From contig OZ220484.1 in assembly GCA_965116165.1 (NCBI GenBank), positions 2,728,001 to 2,792,000 of the forward strand: a stretch of DNA of 64,000 nt, given 5' to 3'. The number at the start of each line of letters is the position of its first letter. Position 1 is the stretch's first letter. Source of the stretch: Azophilus sp965116165 (lineage in GTDB: Bacteria > Pseudomonadota > Gammaproteobacteria > Pseudomonadales > Azotimanducaceae). The notes under the pieces were generated by a model that was not told the origin of the DNA, searched no databases, and was given only the letters and a program-made list of their open reading frames with translations. Position numbers and translations under genes: made by a program. Below are positions 35,301-43,569 of the stretch, piece after piece.

Positions 35301-36410
35301 GGTAACCTTCAAGAACTCGGAATTCTACGGTGTAAGGTGTCGGGTAATAAAAATGTGAATTCAGAGCCTTTATCCCAAGATTTCTCTGCTCCTGTTTGGT
35401 CGAATTTCAACTCTTATCCGAGGCAAATTGGCGACGTGAACGGCGACGGGAGGGACGACATCGTCGGGTTCGGCGGTGACGGGAAGACGCATGTCGCGCT
35501 CTCGGACGGCGGCAGATTCTTGCCGTCGACGCCTTGGATCGCGGAGTTCTCCTCCGGCTGGACGAGCTTTAACAGCTACCCCCGCCTTCTCGGCGACGTG
35601 AACGGCGACGGGAGGGACGACATCGTCGGGTTCGGCGGTGACGGGAAGACGCATGTCGCGCTCTCGGACGGCGGCAGATTCTTGCCGTCGACGCCTTGGA
35701 TCGCGGAGTTCTCCTCCGGCTGGACGAGCTTTAACAGCTACCCCCGCCTTCTCGGCGACGTGAACGGCGACGGGAGGGACGACATCGTCGGGTTCGGCGG
35801 TGACGGGAAGACGCATGTCGCGCTCTCGGACGGCGGCAGATTCTTGCCGTCGGTAGTTTGGTCCAGGGAATTCGCTCATCCAGAATGGGAAACGTTCCAT
35901 GCTTTTCCGAGGGGCTTAGGAGATTTTGACGGGGATTCCCTGATGGACATCGCTGGATTTGGCCATAGATTTGTGTCTGTCCTGCACTCTGGGAATAAGA
36001 TATTCGAAGGAGAGAAATTGCAGGTTGCGAATGTATCTGGATTAAGACCGAGCATACAATTTGTGGACAATTCAGAATGGAGTCGCAATAAGCGTCTTTG
36101 GTGGCCGGCTACGGGAATCGATGACCAGTTGACGTTGGTTCTTAATGTGGGGAAGGCTGGCAACTACGTACTAGATCTTCGCCTCGGCAGGTCGTCGGAT
36201 CATGGAAACTTGGAATTCTTGGTGAACAACGAACTTGTGATTGGCGAATTTATAGGCTACAGCGCACGTGATGAAATGAGTATGCATAGCCTGAGAAACG
36301 TTGGATTGAATTCCGGTAGGAATCTTTTGACGTTGAGGGTAGCAGGGAAGGAAGACTCATCAAGAGGCTTTTCCGTGGGGTTGGATTATCTATTATTGCG
36401 AGCTGAGTAG
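32331..36410 (+). CDS. Secreted multi-domain right-handed beta-helix protein (GH141-like)
   Basis: A 1359-residue exported protein. Its signal peptide is MAKLPIFLIAMLFCFGSALT, cleaved after VAVA or nearby. The domains are two almost identical fibronectin type III modules (about 33-240), a right-handed parallel beta-helix (about 241-833) starting AIYISPTGDDDMGHGTRASP and including IISGGDAVTGW and IGGISLGWGWG as in GH141, an F5/8C-like domain (about 845-1003), FG-GAP/VCBS-like repeats (about 1017-1220), and a C-terminal carbohydrate-binding-like beta-sandwich. GH141 includes alpha-L-fucosidase and xylanase activities. The fucose genes downstream favour a fucan or fucosylated glycan. ATG 32331 is chosen because it gives the signal peptide. 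The binding modules suggest that it works outside the cell or at its surface. Confidence 0.82.
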   Translation: MAKLPIFLIAMLFCFGSALTVTAVAQPSIDPPAKPAKPTGLSATGGDGRAELSWIDPGDESIDVWKVRYGKVGEEGKVGKEGWSRWAIIPGSGAGTTSHTVTGLENGSEYHFRVKARNSSGLGEPSAAVAATPMAVPAKPVLSATGGDGRAELSWIDPGDESIDVWKVRYGKVGEEGKVGKEGWSRWAIIPGSGAGTTSHTVTGLENGSEYHFRVKARNSSGLGEPSAAVAATPMAVPAKLLVQAIYISPTGDDDMGHGTRASPWRTLEKARDTLRAISNFNEDMSVVLMDGTYHLDETLLLTSEDSGRNGYRITYRAENPGEAIISGGDAVTGWSDPDKDGIFQAAVPAGSDSRQLYVDGIRAVRARSTNGSGWVGHANGTFSAPSAASRWENPGDVELVFLWRWKMYRAPVASISNEQARVEDNYWELAKIGPFGARDQKGVNPAWIENAFELLDTEGEWYLNTRTNTLYYKPLRGQFVDHNPEVILPRLERLILGQGVENVTFDGLKFAHATWLHPSSSRGYVSIQSGAILTDPNYISIEDAFEGLEEIPGNVQFDFSKNIIFSNNEFLHLGATALRLGRSSQSNTIFRNTFTDISGSAITIGDLQDHHVSYLHAVRDNVIDNNRISKVGAEYFDMYGIKLGYTTRTVVANNTIFDLPIGGISLGWGWGRYDVEEIFFTNDNTGKAYNFPTISKNNVLYRNYVYNVTQKIADAAGIYSLGASPGTRIISNVIHDTKRPQYGTAFSPGIYLDNGSRGFEVDDNATWSLINEGLFCNMPNGERICTRYNTVGQNSFVGRRSEVDESIVANAGQQLEITSPRSLDNILAALPARLTPNPLSIPPARGMVVGKKATATPNASDAGNVIDANPRTYWSAGTASKASLTIDLGGVVEVSQVAIAFGTVDQADEIGRVRYIRKGVSYEIWTSLDDEEKGFERQQFRTTARSWPDAPRQQISPTYSLDIRQAINDILIQNRPVARYVKIKTTITDGNLQELGILRCKVSGNKNVNSEPLSQDFSAPVWSNFNSYPRQIGDVNGDGRDDIVGFGGDGKTHVALSDGGRFLPSTPWIAEFSSGWTSFNSYPRLLGDVNGDGRDDIVGFGGDGKTHVALSDGGRFLPSTPWIAEFSSGWTSFNSYPRLLGDVNGDGRDDIVGFGGDGKTHVALSDGGRFLPSVVWSREFAHPEWETFHAFPRGLGDFDGDSLMDIAGFGHRFVSVLHSGNKIFEGEKLQVANVSGLRPSIQFVDNSEWSRNKRLWWPATGIDDQLTLVLNVGKAGNYVLDLRLGRSSDHGNLEFLVNNELVIGEFIGYSARDEMSMHSLRNVGLNSGRNLLTLRVAGKEDSSRGFSVGLDYLLLRAE
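32458..33049 (+). repeat. Exact tandem duplication encoding the two FN3 modules
   Basis: About 290 bases are repeated at an offset of 303 (32458-32746 and 32761-33049). By eye the two copies are identical. They are much more GC-rich than the beta-helix coding region around them. Such identity at synonymous sites points to recent duplication or gene conversion. Confidence 0.9.
35430..35853 (+). repeat. Tandem 162-bp repeats encoding FG-GAP-like units
   Basis: Units begin at 35430, 35592 and 35754, each starting GGCGACGTGAACGGCGACGG. The first two are full length and the third is cut at about 35853. Each encodes 54 residues (GDVNGDGRDDIVGFGGDGKT onward), an FG-GAP/VCBS-type propeller unit with a Ca-binding D-x-N-x-D loop. 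They are GC-rich within an AT-richer gene. Confidence 0.9.
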
Positions 36411-36418
36411 CGGATAGG

Positions 36419-36491
36419 AGGTTATATATGAAATATCAATCATTCCCACTGTCATCCGGCTCACCGAGTTTCATATCCATATAACCGGATG
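36419..36491 (+). repeat. Inverted repeats after the GH141-like gene
   Basis: GGTTATATATGAAA at 36420 is mirrored by TTTCATATCCATATAACC near 36470, and inside it CATCCGG (36453-36459) pairs with CCGGATG (36485-36491). An A/T run follows. It could work as a terminator or be an end of the transposon remnant downstream. Confidence 0.4.
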
Positions 36492-36591
36492 AATATAAAA
36501 TATTTTTTCAATAATTTTGGCGGTGTCGACTTGAATTTGATTGCATCGTCGGGCGATCTTCCCGAGGTTCATTCCCGGAGTCCACAACATC

Positions 36592-36970
36592 ATGTATGGC
36601 GACAAAACCCTGTTTGTACAACTGATGGACTTTCTTCCCTAGACGACCTTCGCCCGCATTGTCGACCGCTATGGCAGTAACCATTAACCATTGTGTTCAC
36701 ACCCTGACGTGCGCCGAACACTTCAGGATCTTGGCGCTCGCGCAACCGACCAATCGGGAAAGCCTACGCGACACCGAAGCCTGTCTCTCGGCGCAGTTGG
36801 CCAAGTTGTACCACATGGGCATTCTCTCGTCCGGTGAGGCGCTCCACGCTGGCCGATGCCAAAACGAGCGCCGGGACTGGCGCACCTTCGTCGAGTTCGC
36901 ATAACGGCTGATGGCCTAGGAGCGCAGGTTCCACGCCGGGGAGTATCTGGGCCTAGAACACTTGCATCTC
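36592..36970 (+). pseudogene. IS4-family (DUF4372-type) transposase remnant
   Basis: Reading from ATG 36592 gives KTLFVQLMDFLP, a stop, then TTFARIVDRYG. After a frame change comes CAEHFRILALAQPTNRESLR and DTEACLSAQLAKLYHMG, then RDWRTFVEFA and a further stop. This is the conserved N-terminal region of IS4-like transposases with DUF4372. The catalytic DDE part is absent. It marks an old insertion between the GH141-like gene and the TonB receptor. Confidence 0.75.
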
Positions 36971-36996
36971 TAATAGTTTACTGGTAAAAGATAAGT

Positions 36997-37006
36997 TCAT
37001 ATTTGA
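36997..37006. promoter_or_regulatory. Candidate operator TCATATTTGA
   Basis: It differs in one base from the palindrome TCATATATGA at 28343, and lies 24 bases before the TonB-receptor start, within the probable promoter or leader. Confidence 0.3.
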
Positions 37007-37030
37007 TTGTTTTGAACGGGAGCAAAATCA

Positions 37031-39850
37031 ATGAAGGCAACAACTTTAACTTGGTCAATCGCGGCCGCAACTGCAATGATAATTCCAGCATTAAGCGTGG
37101 CGCAGGACGGCACGGTTCTGGAAGAGGTCGTTGTGACTGGCTATCGCCAATCTCAAATCAATGCGATTGAGGCTAAACGTGAAAGTACGGGGTTCGTCGA
37201 TGCGGTCAGCGCGGAAGACATCGGTAAACTGCCGGATCGCAACGTTGCTGAAGCGTTACAGCGGGTACCGGGCGTTGCTATTCAACGCAGTCGTGGTGAG
37301 GGTGACTTTGTCTCCATCCGTGGTTTGGGGCCGGACTTCGTCCGGGGAAGCATCAATGGCAGATCATTCCTGAGCGCAACAGAGGCTGTTGATGCCCAGT
37401 TCAACGGCAATCTCAACACCAGTGCCGGTCGTGCGTCTAACTTTGATGTGCTTCCATCGGAAATCATCAACACATTGCAAGTTATCAAGACACCATCCGC
37501 ACGGCATGCGGAGGGCGGCATCGCCGGCGTTGTCAATGTACAAACCGCCCGCCCGCTGGCGCTAGGCACCAAAGCCGTAGGGACAGTGCAGGGTACATAC
37601 AGGGACTTTAACGAGGACTTTGACCCTAGTGGCAGTGTACTTGGAAGTTGGGTGAATACCGACAGAACATTTGGTGTATTGGGCTCGGTGGCATTCTCGA
37701 CGCGGTCACTGCGTGAAGATTTTTCTCGCCATTTTGGCTATTTTCAATCGTTCGGGTTGACCACTCCACTGGATACCGACAACGATGGCGTTGGTGACGC
37801 AACACCTAATGACGTACCTTTTCCCCTCTCAAACAACGCCGAAGTATATTTTGAAGACAGAGACAGAACTACGTTCTTCGGAACCGCGCAGTGGTATCCC
37901 GGCAATGAAACCGAAGTTTTGTTTGATGTGACCTACAGCGAGCGCGATGTGGAAATTAATCACCAGAACCTCATATTTCTACCAATCGCGTCCGACGCGG
38001 ACCTCTTAGCAGCGGGGCAAGTCGTCAATGACGACGGTAGTGTTCAAGTCGGCAATTTGTTGACTAATGGCGTGTTTACGAATATTCCGTCCAGTCTTCG
38101 TCCGGAAGTGACGACCGACCTTCAAAACTATAATGATGAGCTGCTGTCGCTCGGACTGAATGTCGAGAGGGAAATTGGATCTTGGACAGTCACGGGCGAC
38201 CTGAGCTACGCGAAAGCGGAGGGTGCTAATTCCTTTGACAGGATTAGGATCGACGGCAACAACGGTACTTTCGCGTTCAATACCACTGTGGGCCCGAATG
38301 GATTTACTATACGAGAGGCCGCTGGGAGCAGTGCAACGTCTGACCCAGACGTTTTCGTGATTTCATTGATCGAAGATCGGATCGCGACTAATGAAGATGA
38401 GGAAGTGGCTTTTCAATTAGACGGAAGCTTGGATATTGACAGGGGCATATTCTCATCTTTTGAAGTGGGTTTCCGCGCCCGGTCAAGAGAGAAACGACAA
38501 GCTCGCGCTAGCGCTTTGGTGAATATCGGCCAGGACTTCCCTGCGGTTCAAACTGCTCTACCACTCAGCACCACTGGGTTTTTAACCGGGGCGTCAAATT
38601 TCTTCGACGGCGACTGGGATAGCTCAATCGACTACAACACACTGGTATTTCCGGACAACGGCCCGATCCGCAGGGCAGTGACAGGGATGGGTGTGTCACT
38701 GCCAGTGCCGGCCGACCCGACAGGGACATTCGTGGTCGAAGAGGACACGCTCGCGGCTTATTTCCAGCTAAATCTGGACGGTGAGATCGGTGGGTTGCTA
38801 TTCCTAGGTGATGTCGGTGTCCGAATCGTCAACACCGATCAAGCCATTTCCGGTTTTGTCGGTGAGCTCAAATTGCGGGATACGGGCGGAATGGATACAA
38901 CAAAAGCCGATTCTCTGAGTATTGGAGAGGCGGATCCGATCTCATTTGACGACAACTATGCGCGGGTGCTTCCTAGCGTGAATCTGCGTATGGAATTGTC
39001 TGAGAATCTGTATGCGCGATTCGCCGCATCGAAGACTTTGACGCGGCCGACATTCAACGATTTGGCACCCGGATTCAGCAATATCAATCCCAATTCTTCC
39101 ACCAACTTCAACGGCGACAATTTTGCGGTCTCGCTGGTGGCTGGTAATCCGGGATTAAAACCCTACGAATCGACAAACTTCGACATTGGGCTGGAATGGT
39201 ATTTCGCGGACGCTAGCGTATTGTATGCTTCCGTATTCTATAAAGAGCTCGATGACTACATCGCTACCTTCACAAATACCGTCGTATCGGAACTCGCTGG
39301 CGAACCACTGCGCATAACCGGAATTGAGCAAGATGGTAGCAGCTCACGGATTCCGGCTGATCAATTGGTGCAACCGGACAATCAAGGTATCGCGGAACTC
39401 TCTGGGCTTGAATTGGGCTATTCGCACGCCTTTGACAATGGCTTTGGTTTCATAATCAACGTTACGGTAGTGGATAACACAGCCGAATTTGCTTCGACCG
39501 GTGCTTCTATCGCATTCCCGGGAGTCTCCGACTTGTCCTACAATGTCACGGGATTTTATGAGAGTGGCCGATTCCAGGCTCGCCTTTCATATAGTTATCG
39601 AGATGATTATCTGTTAGTGGCGAGTGCGGTCGGATTTGGTGGCCAGATATATGCCGAAGAGTACGGACAGCTAGATGCCGCATTGAGCTACCGAGTCTTT
39701 GATAATGTATCGATATTTGTAGAAGCAGTTAATCTTAGCGATGAGAACCAAGATCAGTTTACCAGACTTCCGAACGGACTCGGAGATTGGTTCTATTCCG
39801 AGTCACACAACGGTATGCGGGCTACGGTGGGTGTAACCGCGTCGTTCTAG
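37031..39850 (+). CDS. TonB-dependent receptor of the sugar locus
   Basis: A 939-residue outer-membrane receptor. The signal peptide ends near Ala24 (ALSVAQDG). The TonB box EEVVVTGYRQS is at about 31-41. The plug reads DIGKLPDRNVAEALQRVPGV, AIQRSRGEGDFVSIRGLGPD and ADGVINTL-like IKTPSARHAEGGIAGVVNVQ. The barrel ends GMRATVGVTASF. It belongs to the Xanthomonas/Caulobacter carbohydrate-type receptor group. A Shine-Dalgarno GGGAG lies 9 bases before ATG. Its place between the GH141-like protein and the fucosidase suggests uptake of fucose-containing oligosaccharides. Confidence 0.93.
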   Translation: MKATTLTWSIAAATAMIIPALSVAQDGTVLEEVVVTGYRQSQINAIEAKRESTGFVDAVSAEDIGKLPDRNVAEALQRVPGVAIQRSRGEGDFVSIRGLGPDFVRGSINGRSFLSATEAVDAQFNGNLNTSAGRASNFDVLPSEIINTLQVIKTPSARHAEGGIAGVVNVQTARPLALGTKAVGTVQGTYRDFNEDFDPSGSVLGSWVNTDRTFGVLGSVAFSTRSLREDFSRHFGYFQSFGLTTPLDTDNDGVGDATPNDVPFPLSNNAEVYFEDRDRTTFFGTAQWYPGNETEVLFDVTYSERDVEINHQNLIFLPIASDADLLAAGQVVNDDGSVQVGNLLTNGVFTNIPSSLRPEVTTDLQNYNDELLSLGLNVEREIGSWTVTGDLSYAKAEGANSFDRIRIDGNNGTFAFNTTVGPNGFTIREAAGSSATSDPDVFVISLIEDRIATNEDEEVAFQLDGSLDIDRGIFSSFEVGFRARSREKRQARASALVNIGQDFPAVQTALPLSTTGFLTGASNFFDGDWDSSIDYNTLVFPDNGPIRRAVTGMGVSLPVPADPTGTFVVEEDTLAAYFQLNLDGEIGGLLFLGDVGVRIVNTDQAISGFVGELKLRDTGGMDTTKADSLSIGEADPISFDDNYARVLPSVNLRMELSENLYARFAASKTLTRPTFNDLAPGFSNINPNSSTNFNGDNFAVSLVAGNPGLKPYESTNFDIGLEWYFADASVLYASVFYKELDDYIATFTNTVVSELAGEPLRITGIEQDGSSSRIPADQLVQPDNQGIAELSGLELGYSHAFDNGFGFIINVTVVDNTAEFASTGASIAFPGVSDLSYNVTGFYESGRFQARLSYSYRDDYLLVASAVGFGGQIYAEEYGQLDAALSYRVFDNVSIFVEAVNLSDENQDQFTRLPNGLGDWFYSESHNGMRATVGVTASF

Positions 39851-39919
39851 TCGGGGACGGTCAATAGGCGACAGCTTTGCATCACCTGTGAAAGGCAAGG
39901 CCGTTTGCAATATTAATAA

Positions 39920-39953
39920 GGTGGGCTACTTAGTTTAGAGCCCATCTTTTTTT
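39920..39953 (+). terminator. Rho-independent terminator after the TonB receptor
   Basis: Stem GGTGGGCT/AGCCCATC with an 11-base loop, followed by seven T residues. It lies 70 bases after the receptor stop. Confidence 0.85.
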
Positions 39954-40086
39954 GTACTCTTTATTAAGCCTAATTTCTCATGACTAGGGGTGCTGTAAAA
40001 CTACATGGGCTGATGGACCCGTGTGGTAATATCACTTCATACATGTTGAAATTTCTGGATTCAATGCTAGTGCACCGGTGAAATTA

Positions 40087-40187
40087 GGGAAACTCAGATT
40101 AACTCGATAGAGTAGCATTGATCTACTCGTAAGCTATTGATTTTATTAAATCGGATGCTGCTTCTACAGGATTAATCAGATGTTCCT
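40087..40187 (+). repeat. MITE family A, copy 6 (just before fucosidase)
   Basis: A full 101-bp copy flanked by TA at 40085-40086 and 40188-40189. Its right end is 5 bases before ATG 40193, so the fucosidase leader and any ribosome site are derived from the repeat. No clear Shine-Dalgarno is visible. Confidence 0.9.
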
Positions 40188-40192
40188 TAGAT

Positions 40193-41623
40193 ATGGATAT
40201 GGAAAAAAAGAAAAAATATTACTACGACTGGTCATCGCTTAATTGCGCACCTGTTCCCGATTGGTTTGACAATGCGAAATTCGGGATATTTGTCCATTGG
40301 GGGCCATATTCTGTTCCGGCGTGGAGTGATGGAGAGAGCTATGCGGAATGGTATTCCACATTCATGTATAGCATTGAGTCGTTTCGCAATCATCACCTAG
40401 AGACATACGGAGCTCTCGATAAATTTGGTTATAGACATTTTATTCCTTTGTTTCGGGGAGAGAACTTTAATTCGGATGAGTTGGTCTCCGAATTCAGATC
40501 GGCAGGGGCCAGATACATAATCCCGACGGCGGAACACCACGATGGATTCGCGATGTGGGACACAGGGTTGACGTCGTGGAATTCGGTCCGGATGGGCCCC
40601 AAAGTTGATTTTATCGGTGAGATGGAACGAGCGACTAAAGCGCAAGATCTGATATTTGGCCTTTCTTATCACCGGGAGCGCCATTGGGCGTACTTCTCAA
40701 AAAGTGCTAATACGTATAGTGACGATGTTGTACCGTTTGAGGCGATCCGGAATGAAATCAGAAAATGCCCTGAAGTCTCAAGCCTGTATGGGCCATTTAT
40801 TCTAAACGAAACCTTTATGCAGGATTACAAGGCGCGTTTTCTTGAGCTCGCTCGAAAGTACCAACCGAGTTTTATGTGGATAGATGATATTCCGGCAAAC
40901 AGCAGTTGCCCAGATGAACCTTCCGTTAGTCGGTTTATCAATAAGTATCATTTGGAAATGTTGGTTGACTATATGAATATGGCCAGCGATCTTGGTATTG
41001 TCGGCTACTTCAACAACAAAAGATGGTTGCGATCAAATTATCCTGCCGGTATTGGGGTGGACGAGAGAGACTACCTTCAGATGGAAGATATATCTAACAT
41101 GAAATGGCATTGCAGCGGAGGGCTCCGACTTTCATACTCTTTTGATAGAACAGAAGACGGAGCCGACAGCTACCGAGCAGTAACGGAGCTCGTGCACACA
41201 CTTGTCGATGTTGTTTCGAAGAATGGCAACTATTTGCTGGGTGTTGGCCCACAAGCAGATGGTACGCTTTCCCGGAATCAACGGGACCGCCTGCGCGGTC
41301 TAGGAAAATGGTTGTCGAGGAACGGTGAAGCAATATACGACACATGTCCGTGGCATCGCTTTGGCGACGGCAATATCCGATACACGGTAAACGACCGTGC
41401 ATTATTTGTGATCCTCTTGGGAGAGGTGAAGCAAGAAAAGGTGAGAATCGACAGCCTTTTGGAGAGTGAATATCATAGTATTAGAAAGGTCGAGAAATTA
41501 GGTTCCAAGGAAACCTTGGAATGGAGTGCTAAAGACAACTCAATACAGATTGTCTTACCCTCGGTTGCGCATGATGAACACGCGACATCCATAAAAATCA
41601 CATTCGATAATAGAGGTAGGTGA
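40193..41623 (+). CDS. GH29 alpha-L-fucosidase
   Basis: A 476-residue GH29 enzyme without a signal peptide, so probably cytoplasmic. Conserved features are WFDNAKFGIFVHWGPYSVPA, IIPTAEHHDGFAMWDT (substrate-binding His pair), and SFMWIDDIP, where an Asp near residue 229 is the likely nucleophile. The C-terminal part VVSKNGNYLLGVGPQADGTL is also typical. It would release L-fucose from imported oligosaccharides. ATG 40199 is an alternative start. A family A repeat lies directly upstream. The next gene is convergent. Confidence 0.93.
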   Translation: MDMEKKKKYYYDWSSLNCAPVPDWFDNAKFGIFVHWGPYSVPAWSDGESYAEWYSTFMYSIESFRNHHLETYGALDKFGYRHFIPLFRGENFNSDELVSEFRSAGARYIIPTAEHHDGFAMWDTGLTSWNSVRMGPKVDFIGEMERATKAQDLIFGLSYHRERHWAYFSKSANTYSDDVVPFEAIRNEIRKCPEVSSLYGPFILNETFMQDYKARFLELARKYQPSFMWIDDIPANSSCPDEPSVSRFINKYHLEMLVDYMNMASDLGIVGYFNNKRWLRSNYPAGIGVDERDYLQMEDISNMKWHCSGGLRLSYSFDRTEDGADSYRAVTELVHTLVDVVSKNGNYLLGVGPQADGTLSRNQRDRLRGLGKWLSRNGEAIYDTCPWHRFGDGNIRYTVNDRALFVILLGEVKQEKVRIDSLLESEYHSIRKVEKLGSKETLEWSAKDNSIQIVLPSVAHDEHATSIKITFDNRGR

Positions 41624-41719
41624 CGTAGATTGTGTCTACTTTTTTCGAGAACGGATTATATTCCGCAAGCAGAGAATCCACTTAACAAAATTGAGTCTAT
41701 TTCATTAATCGATAGACTA

Positions 41720-43540
41720 CTACTTGTTTGCAAAAATATCTTCTCGGAGCGTGTCTGATCGGATTCGGTTGACGCTGATAGCTGACAGGATTGCAGAAAG
41801 CAAGATATAGGCAATTCCGTACGATTTCGTTCCTAGAAGCAACTCACCAATTCCAAATAATAGGGCAGCAACAGCAGTTGTCCCAAGTATCCAAGAGATT
41901 GTCGTGCGACGCAGTGTCTCGGGCGCGTGATAATTCACACCAAGCTCACGTAGTGCTGGACGCCAAAACTCCTTTAGCGGCTGCGCAGAAAGAATAAAAG
42001 ATCTCAACACCTGCTGATCAGTTGGTCTGGTAATCAAAGAAACCGCTATGGAAATAAGTGTTACGAATCCGGTCACGAACAACATTCGGGCACCGAGAAG
42101 ATTTGGATCGGTACTAAATTCTACGCCGTCTTCCAAGCCCAGAATTCGCGTAGCCAAACCGTCAAAAACCTTACCAAAGAGCAGCAGGCTACCGAGTACC
42201 CATGTTGTAATAACACCGGCCAACTCTCCCATGGCATTCTGTCGCCACCAAAGCCAACGCAAAAGTATAACTACCACGGTCGAACTCGCTACAACAAACT
42301 GAATACTCAGTAATTGTTGGATGCTGTCCGCAAGAAATGATATGAAAGCGCCCAAGAGCCCAAGAAACACCGTCGCTAATCTTGCGACGCGGACATAGTC
42401 ACGTTCCGACCCATTAGGTGCAATGAAACGTCTGTAGACATCGTTTACCAAATACGATGAGCCCCAATTGAACATCGTACTCATTGTGGAAACAAACGCG
42501 GCCATCAATCCGGCTATAACTAGGCCACGCAATCCGGCCGGTAAGACAGTAACAATCATTTTTGGATAAGCGCTAGCCTGGTCACCACTTCCAATGTCAG
42601 GCAACAAAACGATAGAGCTAAGCGCGACAAGTATCCACGGCCAGGCGATCACCGCATAATAGACCATGGCGAACATAAACAGTGCGAAGCAAGCGTTCTT
42701 GGTATCTTGGCAGGCAAGTATTCGTTGCGCTTGCGCCCCGCCACTGTTCGCCATAATCATCCACAGTATGCAAAAGTAGCCGATAGCGTTCCAGATCGAC
42801 ATTTGACCTGAATATGGCCCAATGTTTGGACTTATCTGAAGGGAAGACCTTCCTTGCTCACCGTCCATCGTGGAAATCGTTGATACCAATGCATCCAATC
42901 CGCCTGCTGACTGGACCGCAATATATGCAAAAATCAATGTCCCAAAAGTGGCGATAACAAAAAATAGAAAATCTGTGTAAACAACACCAAATAATCCAGA
43001 TGACGCGCATAGCATTATTGCTACAGCAATAACCACGATTGTGACGATTGCGCTAAATTCATCCGGTAATCCAAGCGTCTCTTGGGAGATAATGACCATC
43101 GCTTTCGTAACCCAAGAAATATACAAGGGACATACAAGAATTGCGCCGGTCGCACCGGACCAACCCCTAAGAATTGACGCGGACTTGCCGCTGTATCGTC
43201 GTTCAAGGAGTTCGACATCTGTCGTCAATTCTAATCGACGCCACAACTTGCCAAAGTACACCGCCGATAGAACTGCGCCTATCAGCAAAGACCAGTATTG
43301 CCATATGTAGTGAACGCCGTATTGCCGAATCAAATTGGTAACCCACAACGGCGTATCCGACGCGAAAGCCGTTGCCAACATTGACGTACCTGCAATATAC
43401 CAAGGCAACGATCTTCCAGAGACAAAGTATGAATCCACATCCTTGCTGCCACGACGGGTAAAAATCAAGCCGCCAAATAGAATACCGCCTATAGCGATTA
43501 AAATAATAAGCGCGTCAATAGATGTGATGGTCTCGCTTAT
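41720..43540 (-). CDS. Sodium:solute symporter (SSS family), likely AUA start
   Basis: A 606-residue inner-membrane symporter with about 14 hydrophobic segments. SSS signatures include SYFVSGRSLPWYIAGTSMLA and GLRGLVIAGLMAAFVSTMST. The first membrane helix (SIDALIILIAIGGILFGGL) lies upstream of the first usable ATG/GTG/TTG (TTG 43468). The frame is open back to a stop at 43610-43612 without any such codon. ATA 43540 follows AGGAGAG by 5 bases and is the best start. It probably imports monosaccharide (fucose or arabinose) with Na+. It is last in the minus-strand operon. Confidence 0.85.
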   Translation of the reverse strand: MSETITSIDALIILIAIGGILFGGLIFTRRGSKDVDSYFVSGRSLPWYIAGTSMLATAFASDTPLWVTNLIRQYGVHYIWQYWSLLIGAVLSAVYFGKLWRRLELTTDVELLERRYSGKSASILRGWSGATGAILVCPLYISWVTKAMVIISQETLGLPDEFSAIVTIVVIAVAIMLCASSGLFGVVYTDFLFFVIATFGTLIFAYIAVQSAGGLDALVSTISTMDGEQGRSSLQISPNIGPYSGQMSIWNAIGYFCILWMIMANSGGAQAQRILACQDTKNACFALFMFAMVYYAVIAWPWILVALSSIVLLPDIGSGDQASAYPKMIVTVLPAGLRGLVIAGLMAAFVSTMSTMFNWGSSYLVNDVYRRFIAPNGSERDYVRVARLATVFLGLLGAFISFLADSIQQLLSIQFVVASSTVVVILLRWLWWRQNAMGELAGVITTWVLGSLLLFGKVFDGLATRILGLEDGVEFSTDPNLLGARMLFVTGFVTLISIAVSLITRPTDQQVLRSFILSAQPLKEFWRPALRELGVNYHAPETLRRTTISWILGTTAVAALLFGIGELLLGTKSYGIAYILLSAILSAISVNRIRSDTLREDIFANK

Positions 43541-43569
43541 GGCGTCTCTCCTATATGCAACAAGGCTTC

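Noticed and set aside
35370..35900. Minus-strand frame and possible CRISPR-like array over the 162-bp repeats
   Set aside because: The repeats are in-frame FG-GAP units of a larger protein, with no short spacers; the antisense frame is a shadow.
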